A stretch of DNA of 64,000 bases from positions 62,001 through 126,000 of the forward strand of contig CAVQOG010000001.1 of NCBI GenBank assembly GCA_963714375.1. Reading direction: 5' to 3'. The DNA comes from UBA5794 sp963714375 (lineage in GTDB: Bacteria > Actinomycetota > Acidimicrobiia > Spongiisociales > UBA5794). A program made the translations under genes and the position numbers. The notes below the pieces were generated by a model that was given only the letters and a program-made list of their open reading frames with translations, had not been told where the DNA came from and searched no databases. This document shows positions 47,585 to 56,805 of this stretch, piece after piece. Position 1 is the first letter of the stretch. The number at the start of each line of letters is the position of its first letter.

Positions 47585-48697
47585 ATGGAACCCGTTGAAC
47601 TTCGAGCGATCGTTGCCGACCTTGCCTCGCGCCTCGCTGATGCGCGGACCTTTCTTGATGTCGAGGGCAAGGAGGCCGAACTCGTTGAGCTTCGTGAAGC
47701 GGCGTCTGCTCCTGATCTTTGGGACGATCAGGACAATGCACGGGAAGTCACAAGCAGACTGTCTCACTTCGAGGGGATTATCAAGCATGTGAACGATCTA
47801 GAGCAAGGCGTGGACGATCTCGATGTTCTCCTCGAAATGGCGGTAGACGAATCGGACCCAGATTCCCTCAACGAGGTCGAACGCGAGTTGGAGACGCTGT
47901 CAAAGGATCTTGCGAAACTCGAGAGAGAGTCCCTCTTCTTCGGGGAGTACGACAACCGTCCAGCGATCCTGTCGGTCTCAGCAGGTGCCGGGGGAGTTGA
48001 TGCCCAGGATTGGGCAGAGATGCTTGTGCGGATGTATCACCGATACCTCGATCGCTCAGACTTCACGTTCGTTGTGGACGAGTACCAAGAGGGTGAGGAG
48101 GCTGGAATCAAGTCGGTCACGCTCACGATCAGGGGCGTCAACGCCTATGGGACGTTCGAATCTGAACGCGGTACGCATCGTCTTGTTCGGATCAGCCCAT
48201 TCGACTCCCAGGCACGGCGTCACACGGCATTTGCTGGCGTCGATGTGATCCCCGAGGTTGAGGTGGAAGACCTCGAAATCGATAGTGACGATCTTCGCAT
48301 CGATACGTTTCGGGCTTCAGGTGCCGGTGGACAGCATGTCAACAAGACCGATTCCGCAGTTCGCATCACACACATTCCCACGGGACTGGTCGTGTCGTGT
48401 CAAGCCGAGCGGTCCCAAATGCAGAACAAGGCCCGCGCTATGCAGCTCCTGGCCGCACGTCTTGCCGAGCTGGCACGCCAGGAACAGGCAGAGACGGTGG
48501 CGTCAATCCGGGGCGAGAAGCACGAGGCGGGCTGGGGCCGCCAGATCCGCTCATATGTGCTCCAGCCGTACCAGATGGTCAAGGACCTGCGAACCGACTT
48601 CGAGGTCGGCAACATCCAGGGCGTCCTCGACGGCGATATCGATGGCCTGATCGATTCCTATCTGCAGTGGCGCCGCGCCGAGCTGTACGAAGCCTGA
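47585..48697 (+). CDS. prfB: Peptide chain release factor 2
   Basis: Recognises UGA and UAA stops and triggers peptide release. The 370-residue protein has the SPF recognition tripeptide (RISPFDSQARRHTAF) and the catalytic GGQ loop (GAGGQHVNKTDS, GGQ at 248-250). The frame is continuous from MEPVELRAI; the programmed +1 frameshift of many prfB genes is not present. ftsE follows 159 bp downstream, the order known from mycobacteria. Confidence 0.96.
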   Translation: MEPVELRAIVADLASRLADARTFLDVEGKEAELVELREAASAPDLWDDQDNAREVTSRLSHFEGIIKHVNDLEQGVDDLDVLLEMAVDESDPDSLNEVERELETLSKDLAKLERESLFFGEYDNRPAILSVSAGAGGVDAQDWAEMLVRMYHRYLDRSDFTFVVDEYQEGEEAGIKSVTLTIRGVNAYGTFESERGTHRLVRISPFDSQARRHTAFAGVDVIPEVEVEDLEIDSDDLRIDTFRASGAGGQHVNKTDSAVRITHIPTGLVVSCQAERSQMQNKARAMQLLAARLAELARQEQAETVASIRGEKHEAGWGRQIRSYVLQPYQMVKDLRTDFEVGNIQGVLDGDIDGLIDSYLQWRRAELYEA

Positions 48698-48856
48698 CCC
48701 CGTCCCGCTCAGCAGCAGCTGCTAGCTCATAGCCAAAAGCAAGAAAGCACCGCCGCCCCAGCGGCACTCCGCAATACCCCGTGTTTACGGATAGCCACAC
48801 TACCCTCGCGGTCGGCTGCGAGATGGGCCATACGTACAGCCAACTCCTGAGTTTTT

Positions 48857-49774
48857 ATGATCAAGCTCGAAAATGTCACGAAGACGTATCCCGGTGGAAC
48901 CGTCGCGGTCAAGGACGCATCCCTCGAGATCGCCAAGGGCGAATTCGTGTTCCTGGTTGGCGCATCCGGATCGGGCAAGTCGACACTGATCCGACTCATC
49001 ATGCGTGAGGAACAGCCCACAAACGGTGACCTGTGGGTGGCAGGCAAGCACGCCTCCGATCTCCCAAGTTGGAAGGTTCCACACCTCCGCCGATCCATCG
49101 GGACCGTGTTCCAGGACTTCAAGCTCCTTCCCAACAAGACCGTGTATGAAAACGTGGCGTTTGCGATGGAAGTGACGGGGAAGCACCGATCGGTTATTCG
49201 CAATCAGGTTCCCCAGGTGCTCAAACTTGTCGGACTTTCGACGAAGACCGATCGCCTCCCACGTCAGCTCTCAGGCGGTGAGCAGCAGCGTGTGGCCGTG
49301 GCGCGGGCGTTTGTGAATCGACCGTTGATCCTCCTTGCTGACGAGCCGACAGGAAACCTCGATCCTGCCACCTCGGTTGGCATCATGCGCATCCTTGACC
49401 GAATCAACCGCACCGGTACGACGGTCGTCATGGCGACGCACGACCACGCGATCGTTGATGCAATGCGTCGACGTGTCGTTGAGATTGACCGGGGTCGCAT
49501 CATGCGAGACGAGTCGCGTGGCATCTACGAAACGGCTCTTGAGCCGACGGTTCCTGTCACCACGGAAGTCCAGACTGCTGTCGAAGAGGTGGCGCCGGTC
49601 GAATCCGTCGAGGCGTTTGAGGAATTCGTTGACGAGGGCACCGTTTCTGACACGGACATTGTCCCAGATCCAGACGTCGTCTCCTTCGAGATGGAGACGA
49701 CTGAGGTCGCAGAGGAATCGGACGACGTCGGTTCAGACATTGAGGACGACGCGCAGACCGGTGATGACGCATGA
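48857..49774 (+). CDS. ftsE: Cell-division ATP-binding protein FtsE with acidic C-terminal tail
   Basis: ATPase of the FtsEX complex that controls wall hydrolases at the division septum. Walker A GASGSGKST (35-43), signature LSGGEQQR (138-145), Walker B LILLADEPTG (157-166). The core ends near residue 225, the usual FtsE length; a further 78 residues rich in Glu, Asp, Val and Thr (EEVAPVESVEAFEEFVDEG and on) have no counterpart in typical FtsE. The stop overlaps the ftsX start (ATGA). Confidence 0.95.
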   Translation: MIKLENVTKTYPGGTVAVKDASLEIAKGEFVFLVGASGSGKSTLIRLIMREEQPTNGDLWVAGKHASDLPSWKVPHLRRSIGTVFQDFKLLPNKTVYENVAFAMEVTGKHRSVIRNQVPQVLKLVGLSTKTDRLPRQLSGGEQQRVAVARAFVNRPLILLADEPTGNLDPATSVGIMRILDRINRTGTTVVMATHDHAIVDAMRRRVVEIDRGRIMRDESRGIYETALEPTVPVTTEVQTAVEEVAPVESVEAFEEFVDEGTVSDTDIVPDPDVVSFEMETTEVAEESDDVGSDIEDDAQTGDDA

Positions 49775-50661
49775 CCCGCGTGAGCTACATGTTCAAAGAG
49801 GCGGTCTCGAACCTGAGCCGCAACGCTCTTGTGGTTCTGGGGGCAATCCTCGCTGTATTCATCTCACTCACGTTGACATTCGGGACCTTGGTATTTGGTG
49901 AGGTCGTGCGGGTCAACACACTCCGGTGGGCCGAGGATGTCCGCGTCATTGCATTCCTCCAGGACGACATGACGGTGGAGAACACGGCAGAACTCCAAGG
50001 TGAGGTCGCAACGTGGCCGCAGGTCGAAGACGTGTTCTATGTGTCGAAGGCCGATGCTTTTGAAGAGGCGCTGATCCTGTTCGCGAACAACGAAGCGATG
50101 TTGTCCGTTCTCGAGCAAACCCCGGATCTGTTGCCTGCGTCGTTACGGGTGCAGCCTGCCGATCCCGACGACTACGACATCATTGTCACGCGCTTGCGGT
50201 CGACACCCGGGGTCGAGAAGGTGCAGAGTGCTGATGCCGCGATCGATGCCATGATCGCGCTCCGAGACGGGCTTCAGCTGATGTTCTGGATCCTCGCTGT
50301 AGCACTCGGAACCGCCGCGGTGGCCCTGATTGCCAACACAATTCATATGGCGATATACGCGCGCCGTGAAGAGATCGAGATTATGCGTTTGGTTGGTGCG
50401 AGCAATTGGTTTGTCCGGACGCCGTTCCTTATTGAGGGCGCGCTCGAAGGCTTCTTTGGTGGCGCGCTTGCCGTCGCCTTCGTTGTCACGGCACAACAAC
50501 TCGCCGTTGACCGACTTGAGGATCTCCCAGATTGGATCAATCTGGGGATCGACAACAACTTCCTCGTCAAGCAGGGTGCGCTGGTCCTGCTGTTCGGTGT
50601 AGCTGCCGGTTTGATCGGTAGTTCGTTGAGCCTTGCAGTCCACCGCACCTTGCGCTCGTGA
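49771..50661 (+). CDS. ftsX: Cell-division protein FtsX
   Basis: Membrane partner of FtsE, 296 residues with four helices (about 22-45, 170-195, 215-245, 265-290) and an extracellular domain between the first two that should bind the M23 hydrolase activator. MTRVSYMFKEAVSNLSRNAL is the typical start, and the MAIYARREEIEIMRLVGASN loop contacts FtsE. It overlaps both neighbours by four bases (ATGA and GTGA), so ftsE, ftsX and the M23 gene are one coupled unit. Confidence 0.95.
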   Translation: MTRVSYMFKEAVSNLSRNALVVLGAILAVFISLTLTFGTLVFGEVVRVNTLRWAEDVRVIAFLQDDMTVENTAELQGEVATWPQVEDVFYVSKADAFEEALILFANNEAMLSVLEQTPDLLPASLRVQPADPDDYDIIVTRLRSTPGVEKVQSADAAIDAMIALRDGLQLMFWILAVALGTAAVALIANTIHMAIYARREEIEIMRLVGASNWFVRTPFLIEGALEGFFGGALAVAFVVTAQQLAVDRLEDLPDWINLGIDNNFLVKQGALVLLFGVAAGLIGSSLSLAVHRTLRS

Positions 50662-51848
50662 TTCGCCGCGCTCTTCTCCTCGTCTCGGCGTCTGCCCTCA
50701 TCGCCTCTGTCGTGGCGCCCGCTGTCGCCGGTGATCTTGGCACGGACCTCACCGAAGTGCGGTCGAGAATCTCGGAATTGTCCAAGCTTGTTGCGGGGCA
50801 AGAGGCGGTCAGAACTCCGATCGTCGAAGAGGTCATCGAGGCTCAGGCGCTCCTCGATGCTGCCGAGCTTGACCTCTCAGAGACCCAGGGTGCGTACGAC
50901 CGTGCTGAGGCGACTGCCCTCACCACCCAGGCCAAACTTGATGCCGTCCGGGCTGAGCTCGCTGCCCGCTTCGCCCATTTGGAAGGTCTGCGCGAGGAAT
51001 TGTCAGCGACGCGAGCCGAAGCCGAGGCATGGGTTCTCGATGCCTACGAGCGCGGAGGTATGGCGGAACCATCGATCGCTTTTTCCGCGCCAGCCCTTGC
51101 CGATATCACTGTGGGTGTGGCGTACCTCGAAGTGTTGACCGGTGTTTCATCGGCTGCTGCCGAACGCTTTCAGCAGATCGTCGACGAGCAGACCATCGAA
51201 GAGGACAAGGTAAAGGTCGTAGAAGCGCAGGTTCGTGAGCACATAGCGGCTTTGGAAGCATCCAAACGGCACCTGTCGGCGGCGGTCTTGGAGATTGATG
51301 CCAAGCGGGCGGTTCTCGCTGAGGCAGCGGCAGCGCAGGAATCAAGGCTCGCTGAGATCGATGCCCAGATCGACCATTTCGAGAATGAGATCTCGGCTCT
51401 TGCACGTGAGGAGTCCTCGATCAAGGCCGCTATCTATGCAGCCTCGAATCCTTCACCGAGTTCGCCGGGTGCCTTGATCAGGCCGGTGCCCGGTGCTGTT
51501 TCGTCTGGCTTCGGCAAACGCGTCCATCCGATCAGCGGTGGCGTCAAGATGCACAATGGCGTTGACATGAATGCCGGCCACGGTAATCCGATCGTCGCAG
51601 CCAAAGGTGGCGTGGTGATTCTCTCAGGTGTCAAGGGTGGCTATGGCAACACGGTCATGATCGACCACGGTGGAGGGATGGTCACGCTCTATGCCCACCA
51701 GTCCAAGCTCGGCGTTTCCGTTGGCCAGACCGTGTCGCAAGGCCAGGTCATCGGTTGGGTCGGTTCGACGGGACAGTCGACAGGCCCGCACCTCCACTTT
51801 GAGGTCCGCATCAACGGAACGCCCAGAAACCCGGTCAGCTACTGGTAG
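50658..51848 (+). CDS. EnvC/PcsB-like coiled-coil M23 (LytM) protein
   Basis: A secreted cell-wall hydrolase or activator for the FtsEX complex (396 residues). A signal peptide (1-25, ending PAVAG) is followed by a long coiled coil (about 30-255) with many Glu/Ala heptads, then the LytM domain: PGAVSSGFGKRVHPISGGVK, HNGVDMN (H299, D303) and HLHFE (H378, H380). All zinc ligands are present, so unlike EnvC it may be a true endopeptidase. The GTG start overlaps the ftsX stop; actinobacterial RipC is the functional analogue I would compare. Confidence 0.92.
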   Translation: MIRRALLLVSASALIASVVAPAVAGDLGTDLTEVRSRISELSKLVAGQEAVRTPIVEEVIEAQALLDAAELDLSETQGAYDRAEATALTTQAKLDAVRAELAARFAHLEGLREELSATRAEAEAWVLDAYERGGMAEPSIAFSAPALADITVGVAYLEVLTGVSSAAAERFQQIVDEQTIEEDKVKVVEAQVREHIAALEASKRHLSAAVLEIDAKRAVLAEAAAAQESRLAEIDAQIDHFENEISALAREESSIKAAIYAASNPSPSSPGALIRPVPGAVSSGFGKRVHPISGGVKMHNGVDMNAGHGNPIVAAKGGVVILSGVKGGYGNTVMIDHGGGMVTLYAHQSKLGVSVGQTVSQGQVIGWVGSTGQSTGPHLHFEVRINGTPRNPVSYW

Positions 51849-51859
51849 GCGAAGCCCCC

Positions 51860-52003
51860 TGCGGCGTCTGCGGCCCCAGACGCTACCGTCCCCCCGCAAG
51901 CGGGAGGACGGCACTGCAAGGTCCCGACGTCCGCGTCCGACGTCTGAAGTCTGAAGTCTGAAGTCGGACATCGGTCATCGGTCATCGGTCATCTGCCATC
52001 CGA
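51860..52003. repeat. Hairpins and heptamers between the M23 gene and smpB
   Basis: GCGTCTGCGGCCCCAGACGC and GTCCCCCCGCAAGCGGGAGGAC hairpins (51863-51910) are followed by CCGACGT and TCTGAAG units and four CGGTCAT-type units (51923-52003). Confidence 0.88.
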
Positions 52004-52023
52004 CCCCGTTAGCCTCCCGTTCC

Positions 52024-52479
52024 ATGTCTGGTCGCAAAGTTGTCGCATCGAATCGCCAGGCGCGGTTCAACTACGAGATTCTCGACACGTTCGAAGCGGG
52101 GATGGTTCTGCTTGGTTCCGAGGTCAAATCGCTCCGCGCCGGGCAGGCCCAGCTCAAGGACTCATACGCCGATATTCGCAACGGCGAGGTCTGGCTCGAA
52201 AGTGCTCACATCTCGCCGTACAAATTTGCCGAGGGTGGGGGTCATGAGCCTGAGCGCCCACGCAAGCTGTTGCTGCACAGACGGGAAATCGACCGGCTGT
52301 TCGGCCGAATCAGGGAAGAGGGCCTCACCTTGGTCCCGACGCAGATCTACTTCACAGACGGCAAGGCGAAGATCGAGCTCGGCCTTGGCAAGGGCAAGAA
52401 ACGCCACGACAAACGTCAGTCAATTGTCGAACGCCAGCAAAGGCGCGAGATGGACCGAGCGAAAAGCCATCGCAGATAG
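52024..52479 (+). CDS. smpB: SsrA-binding protein SmpB
   Basis: Carries tmRNA to stalled ribosomes. The 151-residue protein has ASNRQARFNYEILDTFEAGM, GSEVKSLRAGQAQLKDSYA, and the basic C-terminal tail (GLGKGKKRHDKRQSIVERQQ) that mimics the mRNA channel path. The tmRNA gene lies 1.1 kb downstream, separated by one gene on the other strand. Confidence 0.97.
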   Translation: MSGRKVVASNRQARFNYEILDTFEAGMVLLGSEVKSLRAGQAQLKDSYADIRNGEVWLESAHISPYKFAEGGGHEPERPRKLLLHRREIDRLFGRIREEGLTLVPTQIYFTDGKAKIELGLGKGKKRHDKRQSIVERQQRREMDRAKSHRR

Positions 52480-52493
52480 CGAGCTTCGCTCGC

Positions 52494-52545
52494 TGCTTAC
52501 GGCTTCCAGCTTACAGCGTCTGACTTCTGACTTCTGACGTCGGTC
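52494..52545. repeat. Heptamer repeats in the smpB/TlpA convergent gap
   Basis: GGCTTCC/AGCTTAC units followed by three TCTGACT-type units and a CGGTCAG unit; the last touches the stop codon of the TlpA-like gene on the minus strand. Confidence 0.85.
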
Positions 52546-53401
52546 AGGTCCCGAGGTTTTCTAGCTGGGTGAAGAGTTGCTCCAGCTGCGAAACCTCGAG
52601 GAGTCCCGGAGAGCGGAGCAGAACGACACCCTCTCCGTTAGTAACGACCCAGAACGGAAATGCCGAGATGCCCATCTTGACGGCGGCGTCGTTGGTTGGG
52701 TCGACGATGACCGGGAACGGGAACTGGCCGTCTGCGAGGTATTCCTCGAGCGGGTTCCCGCGTGACGGGTCAATATTGGTCGATACGGTGACAAGCTCTG
52801 CCTCATATTGATCAGCAACGGTTGGGTACCACTCAGACAGTATGGGAAGTTCCTGCTGGCAGTACGGACACCAGTGGGCCCACACCATCCAGACTCGCTT
52901 CTTTCCATCGGAAGGATCAATCGAGACCAGTTCCTCCGTGTACCCGTCCACCCCATCAATGGTGCCCATGGCCATCCCGAGTGCTTGGTCGGGGGCATTG
53001 CGATCGAAGCGGGGGAGATATCCCGCAGGGGCCGCCTGAGCGGGTGACTCGAGTGCGCTCGAGTTGTCGGAGTCGAGTGCGTCTGCAAGGACGAGTTCTT
53101 CAACGTTGGTTCCAACGTCTGCAATATCTCCTGCAAGCCCGTTGATCTCGTTCCCCATCAGGCCAACCTCTTCTTGCAAGCCCTCGATCTCGGTCTTTGC
53201 TGCGTTGAGCGAGTTGAGCGTCAAGATCTGCGTGGCAATGAGTGCGAGACCAAGGACGCCAGCCATGACGGTGATCCCGATCGCCCACCTACTTCCGGAC
53301 CGCGATTGGTGAACGATCGGCGTTGAAGCATCCAATGATTCGGTTGGATCCGCAACAATGTCGACCTCGGGCGCGTCAGTGCTTTCGAGTGTTTCGTCCA
53401 T
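52544..53401 (-). CDS. Membrane-anchored TlpA/ResA-like thioredoxin
   Basis: 285 residues from the ATG at 53401. An acidic cytoplasmic N-terminus (1-35), one membrane helix (about 40-60), a coiled coil (about 62-104), then a thioredoxin fold with HWCPYCQQE (C178, C181) and the cis-Pro region SAFPFWVV. It would reduce or exchange disulfides outside the membrane. Divergent from ssrA. Confidence 0.88.
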   Translation of the reverse strand: MDETLESTDAPEVDIVADPTESLDASTPIVHQSRSGSRWAIGITVMAGVLGLALIATQILTLNSLNAAKTEIEGLQEEVGLMGNEINGLAGDIADVGTNVEELVLADALDSDNSSALESPAQAAPAGYLPRFDRNAPDQALGMAMGTIDGVDGYTEELVSIDPSDGKKRVWMVWAHWCPYCQQELPILSEWYPTVADQYEAELVTVSTNIDPSRGNPLEEYLADGQFPFPVIVDPTNDAAVKMGISAFPFWVVTNGEGVVLLRSPGLLEVSQLEQLFTQLENLGT

Positions 53402-53437
53402 CCCGGGAAGGGTACCGACCCCCAGCCCAACCATCTC

Positions 53438-53515
53438 CTTCTGACGTCTGACTTCTGACTTCGGCTACCCGACTGCGTCGGGTCGCTTGGAGTCCAGCAA
53501 GCTGGACTCTTGAAT
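53438..53515. repeat. Composite double-hairpin element, copy 3, inverted, with heptamers
   Basis: On the minus strand the order is the same as at 14.4 kb: CAAGAGTCCAGC...GCTGGACTC (53509-53490), CCAAG spacer, ACCCGAC/GTCGGGT hairpin (53483-53467), CGAAGTCAG, then TCAGAAG-type heptamers (53464-53438). Confidence 0.88.
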
Positions 53516-53519
53516 TCAG

Positions 53520-53541
53520 CTATCGGAAGTTCTTCCGATAG
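53520..53541. promoter_or_regulatory. Perfect 22-bp palindrome upstream of tmRNA
   Basis: CTATCGGAAG-TT-CTTCCGATAG is a perfect inverted repeat 46 bp before the mature 5' end of tmRNA. It may be an operator, a processing hairpin in the precursor, or another repeat family member. Confidence 0.4.
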
Positions 53542-53586
53542 GTATCCTCTGACGAGTGGATGTGCACCAACACATTCCCCGAATGC

Positions 53587-53940
53587 GGGGGTGACATGGT
53601 TTCGACTGTGAGCGTTGATGCGTCGGAAGCGAGCCGAGGTCGCCGGAGTCCTCGTTAAAGAGCCGGTACAAACATAAGTGCAAACAACGAAAGTTACGCA
53701 CTGGCAGCGTAGAAAACGCTCCTGTCTGACCGAAGGGCACCCACCTCGTCGGACCCAGGCAATGCAATGTGGGATGCCCCCGCCGGGGTTCCGTGACAGG
53801 CGGGGAAAGACGATTGCGGATAGGACGCAGGGTTGCTTGCCGGCAGGGTCCCCGTGTTCCGAAGCTCATTCTGCTGGCTGCGCTCGGAGATGCCGGCGTT
53901 GAAATCTTGCGGGACGGGGGTTCGATTCCCCCCACCTCCA
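53587..53940 (+). ncRNA. ssrA: Transfer-messenger RNA (tmRNA)
   Basis: Rescues stalled ribosomes and adds a degradation tag. The 5' end GGGGGTGACATGGTTTCGAC is the standard tmRNA start. GGGGGTG (53587-53593) pairs with CACCTCC (53933-53939) as the acceptor stem, and GGGGGTTCGATTCCCCC is the T arm. The tag frame starts at GCA 53680 and reads ANNESYALAA with stop TAG (53710-53712). After the discriminator A the DNA reads CTA, so CCA must be added after transcription. Length about 354 nt. Confidence 0.97.
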
Positions 53941-53943
53941 CTA

Positions 53944-53974
53944 GCGAATGAGGGCCCCCGGGCCCTCATCTCGC
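53944..53974. terminator. Strong hairpin after tmRNA
   Basis: GCGAATGAGGGCCC pairs with GGGCCCTCATCTCGC around a two-base loop, one base mismatched, with no U-tract. A second hairpin (CCCACC/GGTGGG, 53991-54007) follows. It probably ends both ssrA and the converging MFS gene. Confidence 0.75.
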
Positions 53975-54026
53975 GTACCCAGGGTATGAACCCACCATTT
54001 CGGTGGGCTACAGCCCACAGAACGCG

Positions 54027-55574
54027 TTAAGAGTCCAGGATCGATTGGTCGTGGTAGAGGTCGCGCTTGCGCTGCTCCTCGAGAGGCTTGGCTGGGAGGA
54101 ACAACCAGGTTGAGATGGAACCGACGAGTGCGATCGCGGCGGCAACCCAGACGGCTGTAGACATGCCGCTGACGAATGCCTGATTGGCGGCGGCGATAAT
54201 GGGTAGACCCGCGTCACCCAATTGGGAGCCGACGGCAATTGCGCCACCAATCGAATCTCCAGCGATCTCGGCAGCCTCCGGCGGCAACCCTGCAACCACG
54301 GAGGACATGTCGGCGCCAAACGACGATGCCAGGATACTTCCGAGGATCGCAACACCGAGCGCACCGCCAATCTGTCGTGTCGTGTCGTTCATGGCAGACC
54401 CAACCCCCGCCTTGGCGAGAGGTAGGGAGCCCATGATCGACTCCGTCGCAGGTGCCATCGCCGTGCCCATCCCGAGGCCAAGGAGGACGAGGGTCAGGGC
54501 AACATGGGCGTAGGTCGAGTCAACATCGATCGTTGCAAGCCACCCCATCGAAATCGCGACGATGAACAACCCGCTTGTTACGACAATCTTTGTTCCAATC
54601 TTTTCGACGAACCGCGCCGAAAGTGGTGCCGCAATGATCATTGTTGCGACAGGCATAACTCGGAGGCCTGCTTCGAGGGGGGAGAATCCCAACACGAATT
54701 GCATGTACTGCGTCAACAGAAACACTGTCCCGAACATGGCAAAGAACACGAGAGTGATTGCCAAGCTCGCAGCGCTGAAGCGGGGGTTCTTGAAGAATTC
54801 GAGTCTCAGCATGGGATGCTCGGCGCGGTACTCCCACCACAAGAACGCACCAAGCAACACCCCCGATGCGGCGAAGATGCCCAGAACCACCGGGTCGGTC
54901 CAGCCCTTCGCTGGTGCCTCGATGATGGCGTAGACAAGGCTGACCATGCCACCGATGGAGAGCAGGGCACCGATTGGATCGAGTGGTGTTGCGTCTGGAT
55001 CCTTCGATTCGGGAACGAGGAAGAACCCGAGCAGCAGCGCGGCGCCGACGATGAACACGTTGATCAGAAAAATCGAGCCCCACCAGAAGTGCTCAAGAAG
55101 CCAACCGCCGAGACCGGGACCGATAACGATCCCCAAACCGGCTACCGCTGCCCAGGCCGCGATCGCACGCCCTCGTTCCGCGCCCGTGAAGATGTTGGTG
55201 ATGATCGATAGTGTTGCTGGCATCATTAGCGCACCGCCGACACCCATGAACGCCCGAGCTGCGATGAGAGCGTCCGACGAATCGGCGAACGCCGCAAATA
55301 CCGATGCAGCACCGAAGATGACGAGACCGACATTGAGAGCCCGCTTGCGTCCGAATCGGTCACCGAGTGCGCCCATGGTGAGAAGCAGCCCAGCAAAGAC
55401 GAGAACGTAGGCATCGACCATCCACTGCAGGTCGCTGCCCGACGCGTCGAGTTCTCGAACCAGAGTTGGCAGAGCGACGTTGAGGATCGTGTTGTCGAGC
55501 CCGATGATGACAAGGCTGAGCGACAGAACCGCAAGCGTCAGCCATCTTCTTCGATACATGGTGTCAGCGTCCAC
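54027..55574 (-). CDS. MFS drug exporter, DHA2 (EmrB/QacA) family
   Basis: A 515-residue proton-driven exporter with about 14 membrane helices. LDNTILNVALPTLVRELDAS is motif D1 of the DHA2 group, and GDRFGRKRALNVGL is motif A. The GTG at 55574 has GAGAGG seven bases upstream and is preferred over the ATG five codons later. The substrate is not predictable. It is separated by 83 bp from the end of the ald gene and shares its direction. Confidence 0.92.
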   Translation of the reverse strand: MDADTMYRRRWLTLAVLSLSLVIIGLDNTILNVALPTLVRELDASGSDLQWMVDAYVLVFAGLLLTMGALGDRFGRKRALNVGLVIFGAASVFAAFADSSDALIAARAFMGVGGALMMPATLSIITNIFTGAERGRAIAAWAAVAGLGIVIGPGLGGWLLEHFWWGSIFLINVFIVGAALLLGFFLVPESKDPDATPLDPIGALLSIGGMVSLVYAIIEAPAKGWTDPVVLGIFAASGVLLGAFLWWEYRAEHPMLRLEFFKNPRFSAASLAITLVFFAMFGTVFLLTQYMQFVLGFSPLEAGLRVMPVATMIIAAPLSARFVEKIGTKIVVTSGLFIVAISMGWLATIDVDSTYAHVALTLVLLGLGMGTAMAPATESIMGSLPLAKAGVGSAMNDTTRQIGGALGVAILGSILASSFGADMSSVVAGLPPEAAEIAGDSIGGAIAVGSQLGDAGLPIIAAANQAFVSGMSTAVWVAAAIALVGSISTWLFLPAKPLEEQRKRDLYHDQSILDS

Positions 55575-55657
55575 GATGCGGCCTCTCTCGATGGGTCAAC
55601 CGCTCAAGCGTATCGGTGACCGCGACGCGTTGGTGCCACCGGAGTGCAGGGTGTGAG

Positions 55658-56773
55658 TTATGCGAGCCCAAGAGCGGTCAGCGGATCGGCGTACTCCACA
55701 TCGAGGGCATGGGCGACCGCTTCGTGCGTGAGCTTCCCACCTACGACATTGACACCTCCTGCAAGTTCGGGCATGCGATCAACGGCAGTCGCGGTGCCCT
55801 CCGCCAATGCCCTCACGTACGGCAATGTCGCATTCGACAGTGCCCGCGATGCTGTGATCGGGACCGAACCCGGGATGTTGCCGACGGCATAGTGCACAAC
55901 GCCATCGACGACGTACGTTGGATCGTGGTGTGTCGTTTCACGGCTCGTTTCAAAGCAGCCGCCCTGGTCGATCGAGATGTCGACGACCACAGAGCCGTCA
56001 TGCATGTCGGCAAGCATGTCCTTGGTGAGAACCACCGGTGCCCTGTCACCAGCGACAAGAACCGCACCGATGACCAGGTCGGCCTGTGCTACCCATTCGG
56101 CAACAGAAGCCCTGGTCGAATAGTCAGTCGAGACCCGCGAACCCCAGCGGTCGTTGACGCGTTCGAGCGCTTGAATGTTGACATCGACAACCGTCACTTG
56201 CGCACCGAGACCCACAGCAACGTCGATGGCGTTGAGGCCAGCGGCTCCCGCCCCGATGACAACGACTCGGCCTCGAGGCACCCCAGCGTGGCCACCTAGT
56301 AGTACGCCGCGTCCGCCATTCGGCGCCATCAGATAAAACGCTCCGACTTGCGTCGACAATCGGCCGGCTATGTGGCTCATCGGTGCCAGCAACGGGAGCG
56401 TTCCCGCTGATACAACGGTCTCGTAGGCGATCGCCGTCGCCCCAGACGCCATGAGACCCTCAGCAACTTTCGGATATGCGGCAAGGTGGAGGTACGTGAA
56501 GAGTGTCTGATCGGGACGAAGCATCGCGATCTCAGACTGCTGCGGCTCCTTCACGTGCACGATCAACTCGGCTGCGGCGAAGACTTCCTCTGGCGTGGCG
56601 AGCATCGTCGCCCCAGCGGCCTCAAAAGCTGCGTCGGGAGCGCCAGCCCCACTGCCTGCCCCAGACTGGACGAACACGTCATGTCCGCGATGGACGAGGT
56701 CGTTTGCGGCTCCAGGCTGAAGAGCAACCCGGCGCTCGTCCGGCTTGATCTCGGTCACTACCCCGATATTCAT
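55658..56773 (-). CDS. ald: Alanine dehydrogenase
   Basis: NAD-dependent oxidation of L-alanine to pyruvate and ammonia. The 371-residue protein starts at the ATG at 56773 (AGAGGA upstream). R15 (DERRVAL), K75 (HVKEPQ) and H96 (YLHLAAY) match the catalytic residues known in mycobacterial Ald; the NAD site is VVIGAGAAGLNAIDVAVGLG. Divergent from the pyrimidine/beta-alanine genes, it could turn the alanine made by the beta-alanine aminotransferase back into pyruvate. Confidence 0.95.
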   Translation of the reverse strand: MNIGVVTEIKPDERRVALQPGAANDLVHRGHDVFVQSGAGSGAGAPDAAFEAAGATMLATPEEVFAAAELIVHVKEPQQSEIAMLRPDQTLFTYLHLAAYPKVAEGLMASGATAIAYETVVSAGTLPLLAPMSHIAGRLSTQVGAFYLMAPNGGRGVLLGGHAGVPRGRVVVIGAGAAGLNAIDVAVGLGAQVTVVDVNIQALERVNDRWGSRVSTDYSTRASVAEWVAQADLVIGAVLVAGDRAPVVLTKDMLADMHDGSVVVDISIDQGGCFETSRETTHHDPTYVVDGVVHYAVGNIPGSVPITASRALSNATLPYVRALAEGTATAVDRMPELAGGVNVVGGKLTHEAVAHALDVEYADPLTALGLA

Positions 56774-56805
56774 CGGATCCTCTTTCGTGAAGGTTGTCTC
56801 GGTGC

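Noticed and set aside
47585..47700. Programmed frameshift in prfB
   Set aside because: The frame is continuous from the start and there is no in-frame TGA near codon 25.
53516..53969. Minus-strand open frames of about 90-140 codons over the ssrA region
   Set aside because: They lie on the tmRNA gene, whose acceptor stem, T arm and tag frame are all clear.
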